Shown: in pieces, positions 8,434-17,696 of the stretch | Layout of the letters: every line of letters begins with the position of its first letter | Position numbering within the stretch: the first letter of the stretch is position 1 | Assembly (NCBI RefSeq): GCF_000758305.1 | Contig: NZ_CP009458.1 | Coordinates: 3,906,001-3,970,000 of the forward strand | Direction: 5' to 3' | DNA: 64,000 nt | From: Cedecea neteri | Lineage (GTDB): Bacteria; Pseudomonadota; Gammaproteobacteria; Enterobacterales; Enterobacteriaceae | The notes under the pieces: generated by a model | What the model saw: only the letters and a program-made list of their open reading frames with translations | Told to the model about the DNA's origin: nothing | Database searches by the model: none | Translations under genes and position numbers: made by a program

Positions 8434-10227
8434 ATGCTAAAACGCCTGTTTTCTCCCCTTTCGCTGGTCAATCAGCTCGCGCTGGTTGTCATGCTGCTGG
8501 CGATTTTAAGCGTGGTGGGAATGGCGATGGCCGGGTGGCTGGCCCAGGGGATTTCGGGCAATGCCCACGCGATCAACAAAACGGGCTCCATGCGCATGCA
8601 GAGCTACCGGCTGCTGGCGGCCATTCCGCTGACGGAGCAGGACAAGGTGCTGCTGCGAGAAATGGAGCAGACCACCTGGAGCGACGATCTCCGCCTTGCC
8701 GCCGAGCGCGACGGGCAGCAGGTCAAGCTTCAACAGCTACAAGATTACTGGCGCAGCACGCTTGAACCCGCGCTGATTGCCGCTCAAACGCCGCAACAGG
8801 TAAAACCCGCCGTCGCCCATTTTGTCGCCAGCATTGATGAACTGGTCAGCTCCTTCGACCGCACCACCGAGATGCGCCTGCATCACGTGATTTTGCTGCA
8901 GCAGGGTATGGCGGTATTACTCGGGCTATTGATCGTCTTTACCCTGATTTGGTTACGCAAAAGGTTACTCCGCCCGTGGCGTCAGCTGCTGGCGATGGCC
9001 ACGGCCATTGGTCAGCGAGACTTCACCCAACGGGTGAATATTCGCGGTCGCGACGAAATGGCCACCCTTGGGAGCGCGCTTAACAGCATGTCCAGCGAGC
9101 TGGCGCAAAGCTACGCCGTGCTCGAGCGGCGAGTCCGGGAGAAAACCGCCGGGCTTGAGCAAAAAAACCAGATGCTCACCTTCCTCTACGAGGCTAACCG
9201 CCGCCTGCACGCGCAGGCCCCGCTGTGCCAGCGTATTTCCCCCGTGCTGAGTGAGCTGCAGGTTTTAACGCCGCTGCTGGGCATCGTGCTGCGGGTGTAC
9301 GAGTACGAAGATGAAGAGAATTATCAGGAATACACGTTCCAGCCGGACGCGCACTGCGATGCCCGGGGTTGCCAGCTGTGCCCCGATGCCGGGGCAGTGC
9401 TGCCGCAGGACACCACCACGCTGAAATGGCGCCTCACCGATAACCATCTTCATTACGGCCTGGTGCTGGCCCAGCTTCCGTTGGGCAAAACGCTGACCGA
9501 AGACCAGCTGCAGCTTATCGCCACGCTGATGGAACAGCTCACCGCCACGCTCGCCATGGAGCGTCAGTATGAGCACCAGCAGCAGTTAGTGGTGATGGAG
9601 GAACGCTCCGCCATCGCCAGGGAACTGCACGACTCCATCGCCCAGTCACTTTCCTGTATGAAAATGCAGGTCAGTTGCCTGCAAATGCAGGGCAAAACGC
9701 TGCCGGAGGAAAGCCGGACGCTGCTGGAACAAATTCGCGGCGAGTTGAATACCTCCTGGCGGCAGCTGAGAGAATTGCTGACCACCTTCCGCCTTAAGCT
9801 CACTGAGCCAGGCTTACGCCCGGCGCTTGAGGCCAGTTGCCAGGAATTCAGCGACAAACTGGGCTTTCCGGTGACGCTGGACTATCAGCTCCCGCCGCGC
9901 TTAGTGCCTTCTCACCAGGCGATTCATTTAGTACAGATTGCACGCGAAGCGCTGAACAATAGCCTGAAACACGCGGAAGCCACCGCCTGTGGCATAAGCG
10001 TCACCCGCCACGGAAATCAGGTACGCCTTGTGGTTTGGGACAACGGGCGCGGTATTTCCGGCAGCGGCGAGCGCAGCAATCATTACGGCCTTATTATCAT
10101 GCGCGACCGCGCTCAAACCTTGCAGGGTGACTGCCAGGTTCGCCCCCGTCCCTGCGGCGGCACCGAAGTGGTCGTCAATTTCATCCCCGAAGCACCGCTT
10201 TCTTCCGTAACAAGGAGCGAAGAATGA
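8434..10227 (+). CDS. narX: Nitrate/nitrite sensor histidine kinase NarX
   Basis: 597 residues from ATG 8434 (MLKRLFSPLSLVNQLAL), with AGGAG at 8418-8422. It has two membrane helices (about 15-37 and 150-172) around a periplasmic nitrate sensor whose P-box NKTGSMRMQSYRLL is intact. A HAMP linker, a cysteine-containing central region (DARGCQLCPDAG), the phospho-acceptor H399 in ARELHDSIAQSL, and an ATPase domain with DNGRGISG follow. It senses nitrate and nitrite in the periplasm and phosphorylates NarL. It overlaps narL by 4 bp (ATGA). Confidence 0.97.
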   Translation: MLKRLFSPLSLVNQLALVVMLLAILSVVGMAMAGWLAQGISGNAHAINKTGSMRMQSYRLLAAIPLTEQDKVLLREMEQTTWSDDLRLAAERDGQQVKLQQLQDYWRSTLEPALIAAQTPQQVKPAVAHFVASIDELVSSFDRTTEMRLHHVILLQQGMAVLLGLLIVFTLIWLRKRLLRPWRQLLAMATAIGQRDFTQRVNIRGRDEMATLGSALNSMSSELAQSYAVLERRVREKTAGLEQKNQMLTFLYEANRRLHAQAPLCQRISPVLSELQVLTPLLGIVLRVYEYEDEENYQEYTFQPDAHCDARGCQLCPDAGAVLPQDTTTLKWRLTDNHLHYGLVLAQLPLGKTLTEDQLQLIATLMEQLTATLAMERQYEHQQQLVVMEERSAIARELHDSIAQSLSCMKMQVSCLQMQGKTLPEESRTLLEQIRGELNTSWRQLRELLTTFRLKLTEPGLRPALEASCQEFSDKLGFPVTLDYQLPPRLVPSHQAIHLVQIAREALNNSLKHAEATACGISVTRHGNQVRLVVWDNGRGISGSGERSNHYGLIIMRDRAQTLQGDCQVRPRPCGGTEVVVNFIPEAPLSSVTRSEE

Positions 10228-10874
10228 GTCATCAGGAAGCAGCAACCATTTTGCTGATAGACGATCATCCCATGATGCGTACCGGCGTTAAGCAGCTCAT
10301 CAGCATGGCGCCAGAGCTGGCCGTCGTCGGCGAGGCCGGCAGCGGCGAACAGGGCGTGCAGCTTGCCGAAGCGCTCGATCCAGACCTGATCCTGCTCGAC
10401 CTGAACATGCCGGGCATGAACGGGCTGGAAACGCTCGACTGCCTGCGCGAAAAAGCGCTGTCAGGGCGCATTGTGGTGTTTACCGTTTCGAACCATGAAG
10501 AAGACGTGGTCACCGCCCTTAAGCGCGGTGCGGATGGCTATTTGCTGAAAGACATGGAGCCGGAAGATTTGCTCAAAGCCCTGCAGCAGGCTGCGGCGGG
10601 GGAAATGGTACTCAGTGAAGCGCTGACCCCAGTGCTGGCGGCCAGCCTGCGGGCCAACCGTGCCACCTCAGACCGTGACGTCAATCAGCTTACTCCACGG
10701 GAACGCGATATCCTGAAGCTGATAGCCCAGGGGCTGCCGAACAAGATGATCGCCCGTCGCCTGGACATCACCGAAAGCACGGTGAAGGTGCACGTCAAAC
10801 ACCTGCTGAAAAAAATGAAGCTTAAATCCCGGGTAGAAGCCGCCGTTTGGGTTCACCAGGATCGCATTTTTTAG
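10224..10874 (+). CDS. narL: Nitrate/nitrite response regulator NarL
   Basis: 216 residues, the same length as E. coli NarL and nearly identical over the output domain. The receiver domain has the acidic pair in LIDDHPM and the phospho-acceptor D59 in ILLDLNMPG. The C-terminal LuxR-type HTH carries LTPRERDILKLIAQG and the recognition helix near ITESTVKVHVKHLL. It binds TACYYMT heptamers, including those found here upstream of narG and narK, and activates nitrate respiration genes. It is co-translated with narX. It ends only 6 bp from the convergent ychO stop, and no clear terminator is seen between them. Confidence 0.98.
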   Translation: MSHQEAATILLIDDHPMMRTGVKQLISMAPELAVVGEAGSGEQGVQLAEALDPDLILLDLNMPGMNGLETLDCLREKALSGRIVVFTVSNHEEDVVTALKRGADGYLLKDMEPEDLLKALQQAAAGEMVLSEALTPVLAASLRANRATSDRDVNQLTPRERDILKLIAQGLPNKMIARRLDITESTVKVHVKHLLKKMKLKSRVEAAVWVHQDRIF

Positions 10875-10880
10875 CGCCGG

Positions 10881-12281
10881 CTACTCCCCCGGCAGCAAGG
10901 AGTAACGTGGGTCACTTTCGGGGGCAATCAGCAGCGGAGCAGCAGGTTTGAGCACAATCTCATTCGACGTGACGCGCTGGCCCTTTTCATCTTCCACGGT
11001 GACCGAAAGATGATATTCATTGTCGGCACCTGCCTGCCACGCGGGCAAAATAATGCTCCAGCCGTCGGCGCTGTGCGGCTGGGCCGGTGGCGTCAGGCTG
11101 AGTGCCTGGGTATCACCCTGCCATACCAGGTGCCGGATGCCGTGAGTCGCTTTCACCTGCAGCTTAAGCAGAACCGTTTCTCCCGGCTGCAGCTGCCACG
11201 GCGGCGTCGCCAGGAATACCGACAGAGTTTTACGCTGGCGGAACTGCATCACTGGGACGGATTCGCGCTCAACGCTATCGTAGCGGCTGCCGCGCAGGGA
11301 GCTGGTCGCGGCCACTTCATCCGCCGAGAGCTGCTTCTGCAGCGGCACGCCGAAACGATAATTCAGCTTAAGCCCCAGATTTTCCTGCGCGATCCCGCTT
11401 TCTCCCTGCTTATGCTGGGCCGTCAACGTAATCAGCGGCACGGGCGTGTAGTTGATCCCCATCGTTACCGCGACAGGATTTCGGTATCCACTATCGCTGT
11501 CGAAAAGCGTGACGTTGTCACCAAAATATTGTTCGAAGCTGAGGCTGGTAAAAATATGTCGATAAAACGGCAGCCAGGCCTGCGCGGTGACGTCATAGCC
11601 CCGGGCCAGGCGCTGCTCAAGCGTGTCGGTTTGCCCACGCCAACCGTTTAGCGGTTGGTAATAGTTGGCCGAAAGCCGCAGGTATTCGCCCCAGGCTTCA
11701 GCGCCAAATCCCGCCCGCTGGAGCTGCGTTGTCAGTTGGTTATCGTAGAACGAGTTGTAGCCCAGTAGCCAACTACCGGCGACCCAGCGCTGCCCCAGCC
11801 CGAAGTTACCGGTGGTGCCATTTTTTTGCTGGCTAAAGCCGAGCTGGCTCCAGGTCAGATAGCGGCTGTTGTCCTGCCAGGGCGTGAAAAGCGCACCATT
11901 GCTGCCCTTCCAGCTCCCGTGCTCATCCACCCGCAAATTAACGCTGGCTTTACCCCACGGCGAAAGCAATGTCTGGGTTTCATCGGTCACTTTGTCGGCC
12001 AGTAAATCTCTCAGGCTGGTAAAGGCGAACAGTCGCGCCTGCTCGCCGGTATCCAGCCCGTTGTCCACCATGCTGTCTTCGCCAAACTTCTTCGCCATCG
12101 CGGCAATTCTGCGCGCGGCGGCGTCGGTTTCAGGCGCAAGCCCCATGTTCGGCAGGTCATCAGCGGGAGAAGAGAAAGGATTTTGGGCCGAGGGAACAGC
12201 GTTGTTTGAAGTACTCATTGCCCCTCCCGGACGAGGGAGCAAACAACACAAGGTTAAAAGCGGAACGGCAAATCTACGCAT
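10881..12281 (-). CDS. ychO: Inverse autotransporter (invasin/intimin-like) YchO
   Basis: 466 residues, close to E. coli YchO. A signal peptide (MRRFAVPLLTLCCLLPRPGG) is followed by the inverse autotransporter beta-barrel domain (about 90-330), recognised by the repeated aromatic strands WGEYLRLSANYYQPLNGWRG, EQYFGDNVTLF and LGLKLNYRFGVPL. A C-terminal Ig-like domain (about 350-450) ends in a run typical of YchO. It is expected in the outer membrane with a short passenger; its function is not established, although a role in adhesion or invasion has been proposed for homologues. It is divergent from ychN and convergent with narL. Confidence 0.93.
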   Translation of the reverse strand: MRRFAVPLLTLCCLLPRPGGAMSTSNNAVPSAQNPFSSPADDLPNMGLAPETDAAARRIAAMAKKFGEDSMVDNGLDTGEQARLFAFTSLRDLLADKVTDETQTLLSPWGKASVNLRVDEHGSWKGSNGALFTPWQDNSRYLTWSQLGFSQQKNGTTGNFGLGQRWVAGSWLLGYNSFYDNQLTTQLQRAGFGAEAWGEYLRLSANYYQPLNGWRGQTDTLEQRLARGYDVTAQAWLPFYRHIFTSLSFEQYFGDNVTLFDSDSGYRNPVAVTMGINYTPVPLITLTAQHKQGESGIAQENLGLKLNYRFGVPLQKQLSADEVAATSSLRGSRYDSVERESVPVMQFRQRKTLSVFLATPPWQLQPGETVLLKLQVKATHGIRHLVWQGDTQALSLTPPAQPHSADGWSIILPAWQAGADNEYHLSVTVEDEKGQRVTSNEIVLKPAAPLLIAPESDPRYSLLPGE

Positions 12282-12441
12282 TGATTAATGATAACACACT
12301 GGTTTTGCTCTTAACGGCAAGAACCACGCGCATGTACGACTCCAGGATTAATCCTGCTTTTCCGGGCACAAATCATACCCAGCGATAATTCAGGGCGATA
12401 CACTACTTCTTATGCTCAGCGTTATCATCAAGGAGAAACCC

Positions 12442-12795
12442 ATGCAGAAGGTAGTCATTATTGCCAACGGGGCGGCTTACGGCAGCGAATCCCTTTTTAA
12501 CAGCCTGCGGCTGGCCATCGCCCTGCGCGACCAGGAGCCTCAGCCAGAAGTAAAACTGTTTCTGATGTCCGATGCGGTTACCGCTGGCCTGCGCGGTCAG
12601 AAGCCAGCAGAGGGATACAATATTCAGCAGATGCTCGAGATTCTTACCGCACAGGGCGTGCCGGTGAAGCTCTGTAAAACCTGTACCGACGGGCGCGGGA
12701 TCACCAGCCTGCCGCTCATTGAAGGCGTTGCCATCGGCACGCTCGTTGAACTTGCCGAATGGACGTTAGCGTCGGACAAAACCCTCACCTTCTAA
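12442..12795 (+). CDS. ychN: DsrE/F-like sulfur relay family protein YchN
   Basis: 117 residues from ATG 12442 (MQKVVIIANGAAYGSESLFN) with AGGAG at 12431-12435; an upstream in-frame ATG at 12412 is less likely. It is nearly identical to E. coli YchN, a small hexameric DsrE/TusD-like protein. The conserved cysteine pair in VKLCKTCTDGRG is present, as in sulfur-relay relatives, although the cellular role is unproven. It is a monocistronic backbone gene divergent from ychO. Confidence 0.95.
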   Translation: MQKVVIIANGAAYGSESLFNSLRLAIALRDQEPQPEVKLFLMSDAVTAGLRGQKPAEGYNIQQMLEILTAQGVPVKLCKTCTDGRGITSLPLIEGVAIGTLVELAEWTLASDKTLTF

Positions 12796-12842
12796 TTATT
12801 TCAGCGCGGGAATATTATTTGCTTATACCCTCTCCCGCGCCA

Positions 12843-12870
12843 TCAAGTTACCTGCAATTGTTGCCGATAT
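12843..12870 (+). promoter_or_regulatory. Possible sigma-28 (FliA) promoter of the chemoreceptor gene
   Basis: The -10-like GCCGATAT (12863-12870) matches 7 of 8 bases of the flagellar consensus GCCGATAA. TCAAGTTA (12843-12850) resembles TAAAGTTT. The spacer is 12 rather than 11 bases, so this is a candidate only. It is suitably placed 35 bp before the ATG, and chemoreceptor genes are usual FliA targets. Confidence 0.45.
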
Positions 12871-12905
12871 TTTGCTTAGGACAACACAGCAGCAGGATAA
12901 TAATT

Positions 12906-14693
12906 ATGGTTAGATCTCTTCGTACACGTCTTCTTTTAGTCACGGCAATTTGCCTGGTCTCAGCTTTAAGTCTTAACACCTTTATCAATTACACCGTCAC
13001 CAGCCGCGATAACCAGCGCGCCATCACCGACACATTAACCAGCACCAGCCTGAGCCATTCCGTTGCTATTGGCGACTGGGTCAGCGGTAAAATGGCCATC
13101 GTGAGTTCTCTGGAAAACGCCGCACTGAGTGAAGACCCCATCCCGGTCTTCACTCAGTTGGCCAAAGCCGGTGGCTTCACCAACATCTACGTGGGCTATG
13201 CGAATAAAACCGCAAAATTCTCTGATCCGACGGGGGTCCCGGCCGACTTCGACCCCACCGGGCGCCCGTGGTATCAGCAGGTGGTGAAGGACGATGGCCC
13301 CGTCGTCACCGCCCCTTACGTGGATGCCGGGACCGGTAAACTGGTCGTGACTTTTGCTGTGCCCATTAAGCAAAATGGCAGCCTAAAAGCCGTCGTGGCG
13401 GGGGATGTGGCGATGGACAGCGTGGTGGCGAACGTGCGCAGCATTCACCCTACGCCCGCCAGCAGCGGGCTGCTGATCAATAGCGATGGAACGTTGATTG
13501 CCGGTCAGGATCCTGCGCTAACGCTGAAAGCCTTTTCTGATGCCGTTCAACAGGCTGATTTACCTCAGTTGCTCGGCGATACACATCGCGCCGTCGGCAC
13601 AATCAGCGGGCAAAGCAAGCAGCTGATGGCCACGCCGATTAGCGGCACACATTGGTATCTGGTCGTTGCCCTCGACGAACATGATGCCACTTCGGGGATG
13701 CGCGCTTTATTGAAGGCTTCCGCCATTGCACTGCTGGTGCTGGTGTTAATTTCCGGCGCGGTTGTGCATCTGCTGATCAGCAAGGTGATGAGCCGCCTCG
13801 GGACGATTCGCGACGGGATGCGCGCCATCAGCAGCGGTACAAATGATTTATCTCAGCGGTTGCCGGAAACCGGTCACGACGAAGTGACGGAAATTGCCCA
13901 CGCCTTTAACGCCTTCAGCGACAAGCTGGGCGTAGTCATGACCCAGCTCAGGGATTCCAGCGCCTCGGTAAAAGTCGCCGCCAACGAAATTGCCGCAGGC
14001 AATCAGGAGCTTTCTACCCGTACCGAACAGGCTGCCTCCAGCCTGCGGGAAACAGCCAGCGCCGTGGAGCAGATTACCGCCTCTGTCGCAAACTCTACGG
14101 CTTCTGCCGCACAGGCGAATACTCAGGCCCATAGCGCCGGTGAAGCCGCCGAGCGCGGGGGCGAAGTGGTCTCGAAGGTCATTACCACCATGCAGGCCAT
14201 TGAGCAGGCCTCAGGCAAGATTGGCGATATCACCGGCGTCATTGACAGCATCGCTTTCCAGACCAATATCCTGGCATTAAACGCTGCCGTGGAGGCTGCT
14301 CGCGCCGGGGAACAAGGCCGGGGATTTGCCGTAGTGGCAGGTGAAGTGCGTAACCTCGCCAGCCGCAGCGCGCAGGCGGCGAAGGAGATCAAAAGCCTGA
14401 TCGACTCCACCACAGCAAGCGTTGCCGATGGCTCACTTTATGTGCGCCAGGCCGGTGAAGCGATGGACAAAATAGAACAAAGCGTCGGCAGCGTGCTGGT
14501 CATCATGCGCGAGATCACTCTCTCAACAGACGAACAGATGAAAGGCATTCAGGAGATTAACCACGCGGTGACCCATCTGGACAATATGGTGCAGCAAAAC
14601 GCTGAACTGGTAGTGGAATCCGCAGCGGCGGCGGGTGCATTGCAAAGTCAGGCTGGCGAGTTGGCGGAAACCGCGGGGCATTTCCGTATTTAA
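12906..14693 (+). CDS. Methyl-accepting chemotaxis protein with dCache sensor
   Basis: 595 residues from ATG 12906 (MVRSLRTRLLLVTAICLVSA). One membrane helix (about 8-30) leads into a periplasmic dCache_1 domain (about 35-270). Its pocket segment DPTGRPWYQQ followed by PYVDAGTGKL resembles the amino-acid-binding type, so an amino acid ligand is a reasonable inference. A second helix (about 275-298), HAMP, and the signalling domain with the hairpin tip DSIAFQTNILALNAAVEAAR follow. It signals to CheA/CheW in the inner membrane. It ends GHFRI and lacks the NWETF-type pentapeptide that tethers CheR/CheB. It is an insertion relative to the E. coli ychN-chaC order. Confidence 0.93.
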   Translation: MVRSLRTRLLLVTAICLVSALSLNTFINYTVTSRDNQRAITDTLTSTSLSHSVAIGDWVSGKMAIVSSLENAALSEDPIPVFTQLAKAGGFTNIYVGYANKTAKFSDPTGVPADFDPTGRPWYQQVVKDDGPVVTAPYVDAGTGKLVVTFAVPIKQNGSLKAVVAGDVAMDSVVANVRSIHPTPASSGLLINSDGTLIAGQDPALTLKAFSDAVQQADLPQLLGDTHRAVGTISGQSKQLMATPISGTHWYLVVALDEHDATSGMRALLKASAIALLVLVLISGAVVHLLISKVMSRLGTIRDGMRAISSGTNDLSQRLPETGHDEVTEIAHAFNAFSDKLGVVMTQLRDSSASVKVAANEIAAGNQELSTRTEQAASSLRETASAVEQITASVANSTASAAQANTQAHSAGEAAERGGEVVSKVITTMQAIEQASGKIGDITGVIDSIAFQTNILALNAAVEAARAGEQGRGFAVVAGEVRNLASRSAQAAKEIKSLIDSTTASVADGSLYVRQAGEAMDKIEQSVGSVLVIMREITLSTDEQMKGIQEINHAVTHLDNMVQQNAELVVESAAAAGALQSQAGELAETAGHFRI

Positions 14694-14915
14694 TGATGCG
14701 CTGGCGGACGTTTGCCAACGAAACGCCCGCCAGCTGAAAGGTTTCAGGCACAATATGATTATTGTTTAATCGTTACGGCATTTTTTGATCAGTATCAGCA
14801 TTTCCCCCTCTCGGCTCTGGTGTGATGCCACGAGTGATTTGTGAACAACATCACGAACCAGGACAGCACCTTTGGGGGCCAGCAGGCCATGTTTGATGCG
14901 GAAGTGGAGTGAAAA

Positions 14916-15161
14916 ATGCCAGTAGTAAAAGCCAGTCTAAAACTTTTTGGTGGCGATACCGTGGTGGTTCGCTGTTCGGATAACTGTCATATCCATTTGA
15001 TGTGCGACTCAGACAAACGCGGCAGCGCGGAGGCCGACGTGCTAAGCGTGCAAAATCGCCAGTCGGCCTATATCGCCGTGCCCTACAGCGGGACCTGGAA
15101 AGTACTGATCGACAGCCATACGCAGTCGCTGGAGCACTCCATCAGTTATGTTCCGGCATAA
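14916..15161 (+). CDS. DUF1883-type small protein
   Basis: 81 residues with a good ribosome site (GGAGTGAAAAATG). The pattern GGDTVVVRCSDNCHIHLMCD near the N-terminus and IAVPYSGTWKVLID near the C-terminus resembles the DUF1883 family, small beta-rich proteins of unknown function. There is no signal peptide or membrane segment. It has its own 222-bp upstream gap and a strong bidirectional terminator behind it, so it looks monocistronic. Family assignment is from memory of the motif and is moderately sure. Confidence 0.7.
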   Translation: MPVVKASLKLFGGDTVVVRCSDNCHIHLMCDSDKRGSAEADVLSVQNRQSAYIAVPYSGTWKVLIDSHTQSLEHSISYVPA

Positions 15162-15166
15162 AAACT

Positions 15167-15192
15167 AAGGCCACCTTTCGGTGGCCTTCTTC
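15167..15192. terminator. Bidirectional terminator between the DUF1883 gene and chaC
   Basis: Perfect 9-bp stem AAGGCCACC / GGTGGCCTT (15167-15175 and 15180-15188) with loop TTTC, followed by TCTTCTT on the plus strand and preceded by A-rich bases for the convergent chaC transcript. Confidence 0.85.
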
Positions 15193-15195
15193 TTC

Positions 15196-15891
15196 CTATG
15201 CAAAACCGGGCTGCAGTCCGCTGTCATCCTCATGCCCGTTCAGCCAGGCTCGCACCTGGTTTGCCAGCTCGGACATACGATCGTCCTGCATACCGTGCTT
15301 TTTCATCTCCTGCTCGAGAGCGAAAAGATACTGCGCATTGGTGCCCAGCGGCCCGCTGGCAGAAGCGATCAGCGGCGCGATGGTTTCTGCCCGGGTATCC
15401 GCCTCATAAAGCGGGTGACGCGGGTCCATAATGAACACCAGCGCGTTAACTGTCCGCCCATCATCCAACTCGAGTTTGCACCAGGTTGGCAAATAACAGC
15501 CGGTAATCATCTCCCGCTTCCAGACCAGCGTCAGCTCGTCTTCCAGACCTGCCTCCGGCAGCCGATAAGCCAGCCCGGTTGTTCTGCCGCCCTCTTTAAG
15601 CGCGAGCATACGCCCTGGGCGACAGGCGGTTCCACGCCCTGCCGTCAACCGCAGGCAAAATGCACGATGCCAGCCCACCAGCATGCCGGGGGCTGACTCT
15701 TCAAATTCAAAAGCCGGGTTCCACATCAGTGAACCGTAACCAAAGAGCCATACCGGACTTTGGTCTGGGCGACAAGCGAGCGTGGCGGCAAGAGACGCCG
15801 AACGCTGCTCAGGGGACCACAGTAACGATTCCTCAATGGCACCAAAAGCCGTCTTACAATCCGCTTTCATTAAGAAATCACGCGTTAACAC
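15196..15891 (-). CDS. chaC: Glutathione-specific gamma-glutamylcyclotransferase ChaC
   Basis: 231 residues when started at GTG 15889-15891 (reading as MLTRDFLMKADCKTAFGAI), which has a strong GGAGG 6-10 bases upstream and aligns with the E. coli start; the 43-codon upstream extension is rejected. The cyclotransferase pocket VWLFGYGSLMWNP is near residue 50, and the catalytic glutamate region is in the GLAYRLPEAGLEDEL neighbourhood. It degrades glutathione to 5-oxoproline and Cys-Gly in the cytosol. In E. coli chaB lies just upstream; here it is absent. Confidence 0.95.
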   Translation of the reverse strand: MLTRDFLMKADCKTAFGAIEESLLWSPEQRSASLAATLACRPDQSPVWLFGYGSLMWNPAFEFEESAPGMLVGWHRAFCLRLTAGRGTACRPGRMLALKEGGRTTGLAYRLPEAGLEDELTLVWKREMITGCYLPTWCKLELDDGRTVNALVFIMDPRHPLYEADTRAETIAPLIASASGPLGTNAQYLFALEQEMKKHGMQDDRMSELANQVRAWLNGHEDDSGLQPGFA

Positions 15892-16463
15892 GATATACCT
15901 CCGCCACTGCTTGCTTCCGTGCGACTGCACACGCTGCGCCTTCCCGGCATTTATTGACAACTTTTGCCTACTAATAGAGCAATATATCAAGACCATAAGC
16001 AATTCACCGCGCGCTGGCAAGCATGATAACGATCACAAAACAGATAAATTGTCATTTTTTCTTGCCAGACTGACGTGTGTTACTCTGTCGCCAATAAATT
16101 AGGCATACATAATGGAGGGTTAATTTTCATAACACCTTTGTTTGTAAACAATGCACTCGCCCGTTACTGTATCTCTAACATACTGATTTCGCGCTCAGGT
16201 TGTGATTTTCATGCCAATACCCGGGACAAACACCGTCTAAAATAACGGTTATTTGATTTAATGAAATTCATATCGATATGTTTTATTTAAATTAAATAAA
16301 GAATACACGCCATTTTGGCAAACCAGACTTAAATTCAAATAAATGCCGTAAAAATAAGTAAATTTTTAACTAAAAGTAACGGTTTTTTGCTAGTTTATAT
16401 GACTTCAAAAACCTGACTATAATGATCAAAACAGGTTATCGCCTGCAGAGATGGAGAAGTTGA
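15892..16463. other. Intergenic region chaC-chaA; chaB missing
   Basis: 572 bp between the divergent chaC and chaA. The half nearest chaA (about 16230-16440) is strongly AT-rich and probably holds the chaA promoter. No frame resembling ChaB (about 76 residues, normally between these genes) is seen on either strand; the overlapping short frames near 15660-16100 are mostly antisense to chaC. Confidence 0.7.
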
Positions 16464-17567
16464 ATGACAAAAACACAACATGAGGCGGTAAAAACCCGCC
16501 ACAAGGAGAGTTCTCTCATTTTCCCGGTACTGGCACTGGCGGTACTGGCGATGTGGGGGTCAAGCCAGTCCCTGCCGGTGGTTGTCGGCATCAATATTTT
16601 GGCGCTGGTCGCCATCCTGAGCAGTGCCTTTAGCGTTGTTCGTCACGCGGACGTGCTGGCGCACCGTCTGGGTGAACCCTACGGCTCGCTGATTCTGAGC
16701 CTGTCGGTCGTTATTCTTGAAGTTAGCCTGATTTCCGCGCTGATGGCCACCGGCGATGCCGCCCCAACGCTGATGCGCGACACGCTCTATTCCATCATCA
16801 TGATTGTGACCGGTGGCCTTGTGGGCTTCTCCCTGCTGATGGGCGGCCGCAAATTTGCCACGCAGTACATGAACCTGTTTGGTATTAAACAGTACCTGAT
16901 CGCCCTCTTCCCGCTGGCGGTGATCGTGCTGGTGTTCCCGATGGCGCTGCCGGGCGGTAATTTCTCGCTGGGTCAGTCCCTGCTTGTGGCGTTGATTTCT
17001 GCCGCCATGTACGGCGTGTTCCTGCTTATTCAAACAAAAACGCACCAGAGCCTGTTTGTTTACGAGCACGAAGATGAAGGCGACAGCGACGACCCGCACC
17101 ACGGCAAGCCGTCCGCGCACAGCTCCGCATGGCACACGGCCTGGCTTATCGTCCACCTGATTGCGGTGATCGCCGTGACCAAGATGAACGCCAACCCGCT
17201 GGAGCATCTCCTGGACGCAATGGATGCCCCGGCTCAGTTCACCGGCTTCCTGGTCGCCTTGCTGATTCTGTCTCCGGAAGGTTTGGGGGCGTTAAAAGCG
17301 GTGCTGAGCAACCAGGTACAGCGCGCCATGAATCTGTTCTTCGGTTCCGTGCTCGCCACCATTTCCCTGACTGTACCGGCGGTGACGCTGATTGCCTGGT
17401 TCACCGGCAACGACCTGATTTTCTCCCTCGGCATGCCGCAGATGGTGGTGATGATGGCAGCGCTGGTGCTGTGTCAGATTTCGTTCTCCACCGGCCGCAC
17501 CAACGTGCTTAACGGCACCGCGCACCTTGCGCTGTTCGCTGCCTACCTGATGACAATCTTTGCCTAG
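16464..17567 (+). CDS. chaA: Sodium-potassium/proton antiporter ChaA
   Basis: 367 residues, matching E. coli ChaA over nearly its whole length. It has about 11 membrane helices in two CaCA-like halves. The conserved acidic helix motifs RLGEPYGSLILSLSVVILEV (first half) and ILSPEGLGALKAVLSNQ (second half) are present, and an acidic-histidine cytoplasmic loop with HEDEGDSDDPHHGK lies between them. It exports Na+, Ca2+ or K+ in exchange for protons at alkaline pH. The upstream region is AT-rich. A hairpin terminator follows directly. Confidence 0.97.
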   Translation: MTKTQHEAVKTRHKESSLIFPVLALAVLAMWGSSQSLPVVVGINILALVAILSSAFSVVRHADVLAHRLGEPYGSLILSLSVVILEVSLISALMATGDAAPTLMRDTLYSIIMIVTGGLVGFSLLMGGRKFATQYMNLFGIKQYLIALFPLAVIVLVFPMALPGGNFSLGQSLLVALISAAMYGVFLLIQTKTHQSLFVYEHEDEGDSDDPHHGKPSAHSSAWHTAWLIVHLIAVIAVTKMNANPLEHLLDAMDAPAQFTGFLVALLILSPEGLGALKAVLSNQVQRAMNLFFGSVLATISLTVPAVTLIAWFTGNDLIFSLGMPQMVVMMAALVLCQISFSTGRTNVLNGTAHLALFAAYLMTIFA

Positions 17568-17576
17568 ACAAACAGC

Positions 17577-17606
17577 AAGACTGCCCATAAGGGCAGTCTT
17601 TAGTGT
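17577..17606 (+). terminator. Terminator of chaA
   Basis: 8-bp perfect stem GACTGCCC / GGGCAGTC (17579-17586, 17591-17598) with loop ATAA, followed by TTTAGTGTTT. Confidence 0.75.
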
Positions 17607-17608
17607 TT

Positions 17609-17693
17609 ACTCCCTCTCCCCGTGGGAGAGGGTCGGGGTGAGGGCATCAGGCCACAGCAGACTCATTTCGCTGTCTCCCTCAAGAGAGGGAAA
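17609..17693. repeat. REP-like intergenic repeat
   Basis: CCCTCTCCCCGTGGGAGAGGG followed by TCGGGGTGAGGGCATC is the REP/BIME-like sequence common between convergent genes in Enterobacter and Klebsiella relatives. A second short inverted unit (CCCTCAAGAGAGGG) follows at about 17676-17689. It lies between the chaA and kdsA terminators. Confidence 0.7.
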
Positions 17694-17696
17694 CAA

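Noticed and set aside
16560..17207. 215-codon frame antisense to chaA
   Set aside because: Histidine/arginine/glutamine-rich shadow of the highly conserved ChaA gene.
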